Part shown: piece by piece, positions 42,905-45,341 of the stretch | Numbering within the stretch: position 1 is the first letter of the stretch | How the letters are laid out: every line of letters begins with the position of its first letter | NCBI GenBank assembly: GCA_958434805.1 | Contig: CAUBDX010000025.1 | Span: forward strand, 1 to 45,341 | Source: an uncultured Phocaeicola sp. | Lineage (GTDB): Bacteria > Bacteroidota > Bacteroidia > Bacteroidales > Bacteroidaceae | Direction: 5' to 3' | DNA: 45,341 nucleotides | The notes under the pieces: model-generated | What the model was told of the DNA's origin: nothing | The model's input: only the letters and a program-made list of their open reading frames with translations | Databases searched by the model: none | Program-made: the position numbers and the translations under genes

Positions 42905-44506
42905 ATGAAATATACTATGTATTTTGCAGGCTTGATTGCCTGCTTTTTTTCTATCGTAGCCGCACAGGCTCAGGAGAGTAAATTTCTGAATTCTCCGGCA
43001 CGTAAGTTGCAACTGGCGGAATTTGCCATTGCCAATCTTTATGTAGACGAAGTCAATGAGGGAAAGCTGGTGGAAGAAGCTATCGTAAAAATGCTGGAGC
43101 AGCTTGATCCTCATTCTACCTATTCTGATCCGGAGGAAGTGAAGAGAATGAACGAGCCGTTGCAGGGAAACTTCGAAGGTATCGGTATACAGTTTAATAT
43201 GGCGGAGGACACTTTGCTGGTGATACAGCCTGTATCGGGCGGACCGTCCGAAAAAGTCGGTATTCTGGCCGGTGATCGTATCGTCATGGTGGAAGATACG
43301 CTGATAGCCGGTGTAAAGATGAGTACCGAGGATATTATGCGTCGTCTCCGTGGTCCTAAAGATTCAAAAGTGAATCTGAAAATACTTCGCCGAGGGGTGA
43401 AGGAACTGCTCCCCTTTACGGTGAAAAGGGATAAAATACCTGTTTACAGCTTGGATGCTTCCTATATGATTAAAGATAAGATCGGTTATATTCGTATCAA
43501 CCGTTTTGCCGCCACTACCCATGAGGAGTTCAAGAAAGCGCTGACCGGGTTGCAGAAGAAAGGAATGAAAGACTTGATTCTTGATTTGCAGGGCAATGGC
43601 GGGGGGTATTTGAGTGCTGCTATCGATATTGCCAATGAATTTTTGGGTAAAAAGGAACTGATTGTCTATACGGAGGGCCGTCGTAATCCTCGTAGCGAGT
43701 TTTTTGCCAAAGGTACGGGCGAGTTTCAGAACGGTCGTCTGATGGTATTGGTTGATGAATTTTCGGCTTCTGCCAGTGAGATTGTGACCGGAGCTGTTCA
43801 GGATTGGGACAGAGGCGTTGTGGTAGGCCGTCGCAGTTTTGGTAAAGGCTTGGTGCAGCGTCCCATTGATTTGCCGGACGGTTCGATGATCCGTCTGACG
43901 GTGGCCCGCTATTATACGCCTGCCGGACGTTGTATCCAGAAACCTTACGAGAGCATTGAAAAGTATAATGAAGACCTGATAGACCGTTATAATAAAGGAG
44001 AAATGATGAGTGAAGACAGCATCCACTTTCCGGATTCACTGAAGTTCAAGACTCATAGGTTGGCCCGTACGGTATATGGTGGCGGAGGGATCATGCCCGA
44101 TTATTTTGTGCCAATTGATACGACTCTCTATACTAAATACCATCGTCAGTTGCGTGATAAAGGAGCATTGATGAAAGCTCATTTCCATTTTATTGATGCC
44201 CATCGTAAAGAATGGCTGGGCAAATACAAGACTTTCAATGAGTTCTACAAACGTTTTGAAGTGACTCCGGATATGTTGACACAACTGGTTGCTACCGGCA
44301 AGGAGATGGGAGTGGAATATAATGAAGAAGAGTATCAAAAGGCCCTGCCTCTGCTGAGGTTGCAGATGAAAGCATTGATAGCCCGTGATTTATGGGATAT
44401 GAATGAATATTATCACGTCATTAATGACGCGAATGAAAGTATCAGGAAAGCGCTGGAACTGTTGGAGCAACCGGACTTTGAGGGGCTGCTGTTGAAAAAG
44501 CGATAG
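42905..44506 (+). CDS. S41-family carboxyl-terminal processing protease
   Basis: A 533-residue exported serine protease (signal 1-22, AAQAQ). Order: helical N-domain, PDZ domain (about 88-175; FEGIGIQF, GILAGDRIVMV), then the tail-specific protease core. The catalytic serine is probably S289 in FSASASE (286-292), with K314 in RRSFGKGLVQ, exactly 25 residues later as in Prc, and Q318. DLILDLQGNGGGYLSAAIDI (223-242) is the conserved N-G-G-G strand. It is periplasmic and likely trims C-termini of envelope proteins. It closes a parE-coaD-protease unit with 2- to 20-base gaps. Confidence 0.93.
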   Translation: MKYTMYFAGLIACFFSIVAAQAQESKFLNSPARKLQLAEFAIANLYVDEVNEGKLVEEAIVKMLEQLDPHSTYSDPEEVKRMNEPLQGNFEGIGIQFNMAEDTLLVIQPVSGGPSEKVGILAGDRIVMVEDTLIAGVKMSTEDIMRRLRGPKDSKVNLKILRRGVKELLPFTVKRDKIPVYSLDASYMIKDKIGYIRINRFAATTHEEFKKALTGLQKKGMKDLILDLQGNGGGYLSAAIDIANEFLGKKELIVYTEGRRNPRSEFFAKGTGEFQNGRLMVLVDEFSASASEIVTGAVQDWDRGVVVGRRSFGKGLVQRPIDLPDGSMIRLTVARYYTPAGRCIQKPYESIEKYNEDLIDRYNKGEMMSEDSIHFPDSLKFKTHRLARTVYGGGGIMPDYFVPIDTTLYTKYHRQLRDKGALMKAHFHFIDAHRKEWLGKYKTFNEFYKRFEVTPDMLTQLVATGKEMGVEYNEEEYQKALPLLRLQMKALIARDLWDMNEYYHVINDANESIRKALELLEQPDFEGLLLKKR

Positions 44507-44521
44507 TCAAGACTTTATATT

Positions 44522-44555
44522 AACTGCAGGGGCGCATAGTTGCACTCCTGCAGTT
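44522..44555. terminator. Hairpin between convergent genes
   Basis: AACTGCAGG (44522-44530) and CCTGCAGTT (44547-44555) pair perfectly with a 16-base loop. It lies between the protease and PAP2 genes. T runs are weak on both strands. Confidence 0.5.
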
Positions 44556-44609
44556 GTCTGAAAAACTTCTGTTGTGTCTTCTTTTAGGTGTGGAATAATT
44601 TTCCAACCA

Positions 44610-45221
44610 TCACTTTATCTGTCTCCCGAACAGCACCTTATTCAGCCATCGGTTCACATACACGTTCACGAAAGCACATCCTACTCCGATAGCGGCTCCT
44701 GCCACTACATCACTGGGATAGTGCACCCCTTGGTTCATCCGGGCAAACCCTACTCCGCAAGCCCATACGGCTGAAGGGGCGATAACATACCACTTAGGAT
44801 AAGTGATGGAGAGTGAGGTGGCTAAAGAAAAAGCTGCCGCAGTGTGTCCTGAAGGGAATGACGGACTATCGGCATCCGGTGCTCCGTATGCATGAATCTT
44901 ATCCGGATACTTTACAAAAGGCCGGTCACGACCTATTATATGTTTGGCGGCGTATGTAATCCCCACTGCTTCAATCACACTGGTTCCTATGTAAATGGCA
45001 TCTTTCAGCATCGGCTGGTCTTTTTTTATCAATGCATAGAGTCCCATGGCTGTAGGTATTCCTACGGGTAGAATCACTCCGCTAGCGGACAATCCGCGGC
45101 TCAGTCCGTGTACATCCCATCGGTTGATGGTTTTCAACGTATTGATGTCTATATTTTGTGCGCTGAGGCTGAATGTAAAACAGGCTGTCAGTATGAGAAA
45201 AATAATCCTTTGGCGTTTCAT
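44610..45221 (-). CDS. PAP2-family phosphatase
   Basis: A 203-residue membrane phosphatase with a signal peptide (about 1-21). The three motifs of the type 2 phosphatidic acid phosphatase/vanadium haloperoxidase superfamily are complete: KHIIGRDRP (93-101), PSGH (123-126) and RMNQGVHYPSD (161-171; nucleophilic His167). Four to five hydrophobic helices are present. It probably dephosphorylates a lipid phosphate such as undecaprenyl diphosphate or lipid A in the periplasm. Exact substrate is unknown. Confidence 0.88.
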   Translation of the reverse strand: MKRQRIIFLILTACFTFSLSAQNIDINTLKTINRWDVHGLSRGLSASGVILPVGIPTAMGLYALIKKDQPMLKDAIYIGTSVIEAVGITYAAKHIIGRDRPFVKYPDKIHAYGAPDADSPSFPSGHTAAAFSLATSLSITYPKWYVIAPSAVWACGVGFARMNQGVHYPSDVVAGAAIGVGCAFVNVYVNRWLNKVLFGRQIK

Positions 45222-45243
45222 TTAGTTTGGCATTTGTTCAGTG

Positions 45244-45251
45244 CAAAGATA
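45244..45251 (-). promoter_or_regulatory. Bacteroides -7 element TATCTTTG for the PAP2 gene
   Basis: The top strand reads CAAAGATA. Exact TAnnTTTG, 23 bases before the ATG at 45221. Confidence 0.6.
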
Positions 45252-45341
45252 GGAAAATAATGTAATTCGCATTTACCCTTCCCCGAATTAAAGAATAATT
45301 TCCATAATTCCTTGTATTATCGCTAGAATTCCTTTACTTTT

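Noticed and set aside
1..45341. CRISPR arrays, tRNA or rRNA genes, insertion sequences, prophage
   Set aside because: No regularly spaced repeats, cloverleaf-like sequences, transposase motifs or phage structural genes were seen on either strand.

Overview
The window looks like a chromosomal segment of a gut Bacteroidales species, most likely Bacteroides or Phocaeicola. This is inferred from the promoter style (many upstream regions carry the Bacteroides -7 element TAnnTTTG, with almost no Shine-Dalgarno sequences), from SusC-style TonB receptors and families largely confined to the phylum (DUF3836-like, PorT-like barrels, YkuD_2-like transpeptidases), and from an acidic surface-export signal behind a lipoprotein cysteine. 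I see no rRNA, tRNA, CRISPR array, IS element or prophage. Most of the window is core genome; accessory character is concentrated at about 25.3-34.5 kb and, more weakly, at 0.2-5.8 kb.

Layout. 0.2-5.6 kb (+): two outer-membrane beta-barrel proteins flank a tandem pair of TPR / single-TM / coiled-coil / HTH-like proteins and a small truncated secreted protein. 5.9-8.3 kb (-): a tight panE-lgt-CAT-like operon. 8.4-13.3 kb (-): ychF, a DUF3836-like secreted protein and polA, divergent from a long-chain polyprenyl synthetase (13.4 kb, +). 14.5-25.3 kb (-): deoC, a MazG-like hydrolase and dtd with overlapping or nearly abutting ends, then uvrC, apt, mnmG, flotillin plus NfeD-like, ybeY and a SpmA/SpmB-like membrane protein. 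A perfect 16-bp parS palindrome lies between mnmG and apt, which suggests the origin-proximal part of the chromosome. 25.3-27.9 kb: a decayed dinD-like gene and two unrelated L,D-transpeptidases. 34.5-44.5 kb (+): a TonB receptor with a TRAP/purple-acid-phosphatase-like enzyme, a Na/Ca exchanger, an acetyltransferase-like protein, then parE-coaD-S41 protease. The end carries a PAP2 phosphatase (-).

Most interesting region, 28.1-34.0 kb: a tyrosine recombinase, then two copies of a 26-bp near-palindromic sequence (25/26 identical when compared as inverted repeats) bounding about 160 bp that contains an exact TAnnTTTG element currently facing away from the downstream genes. Next come a one-domain AraC-type regulator, a 20-bp perfect palindrome, and a 1007-residue surface lipoprotein of S-layer-like appearance followed by a small lipoprotein. 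I read this as a candidate phase-variable (invertible promoter) surface-layer locus. The repeats and the promoter element are visible in the sequence; inversion itself is inference.

Several start codons were moved downstream of the longest open frame because a consensus -7 element overlaps or lies inside the longer frame (2618, 4943, 13388, 20942, 25268, 26828, 38348) or because the conserved N-terminus begins later (8261, 15827, 28100, 42447).
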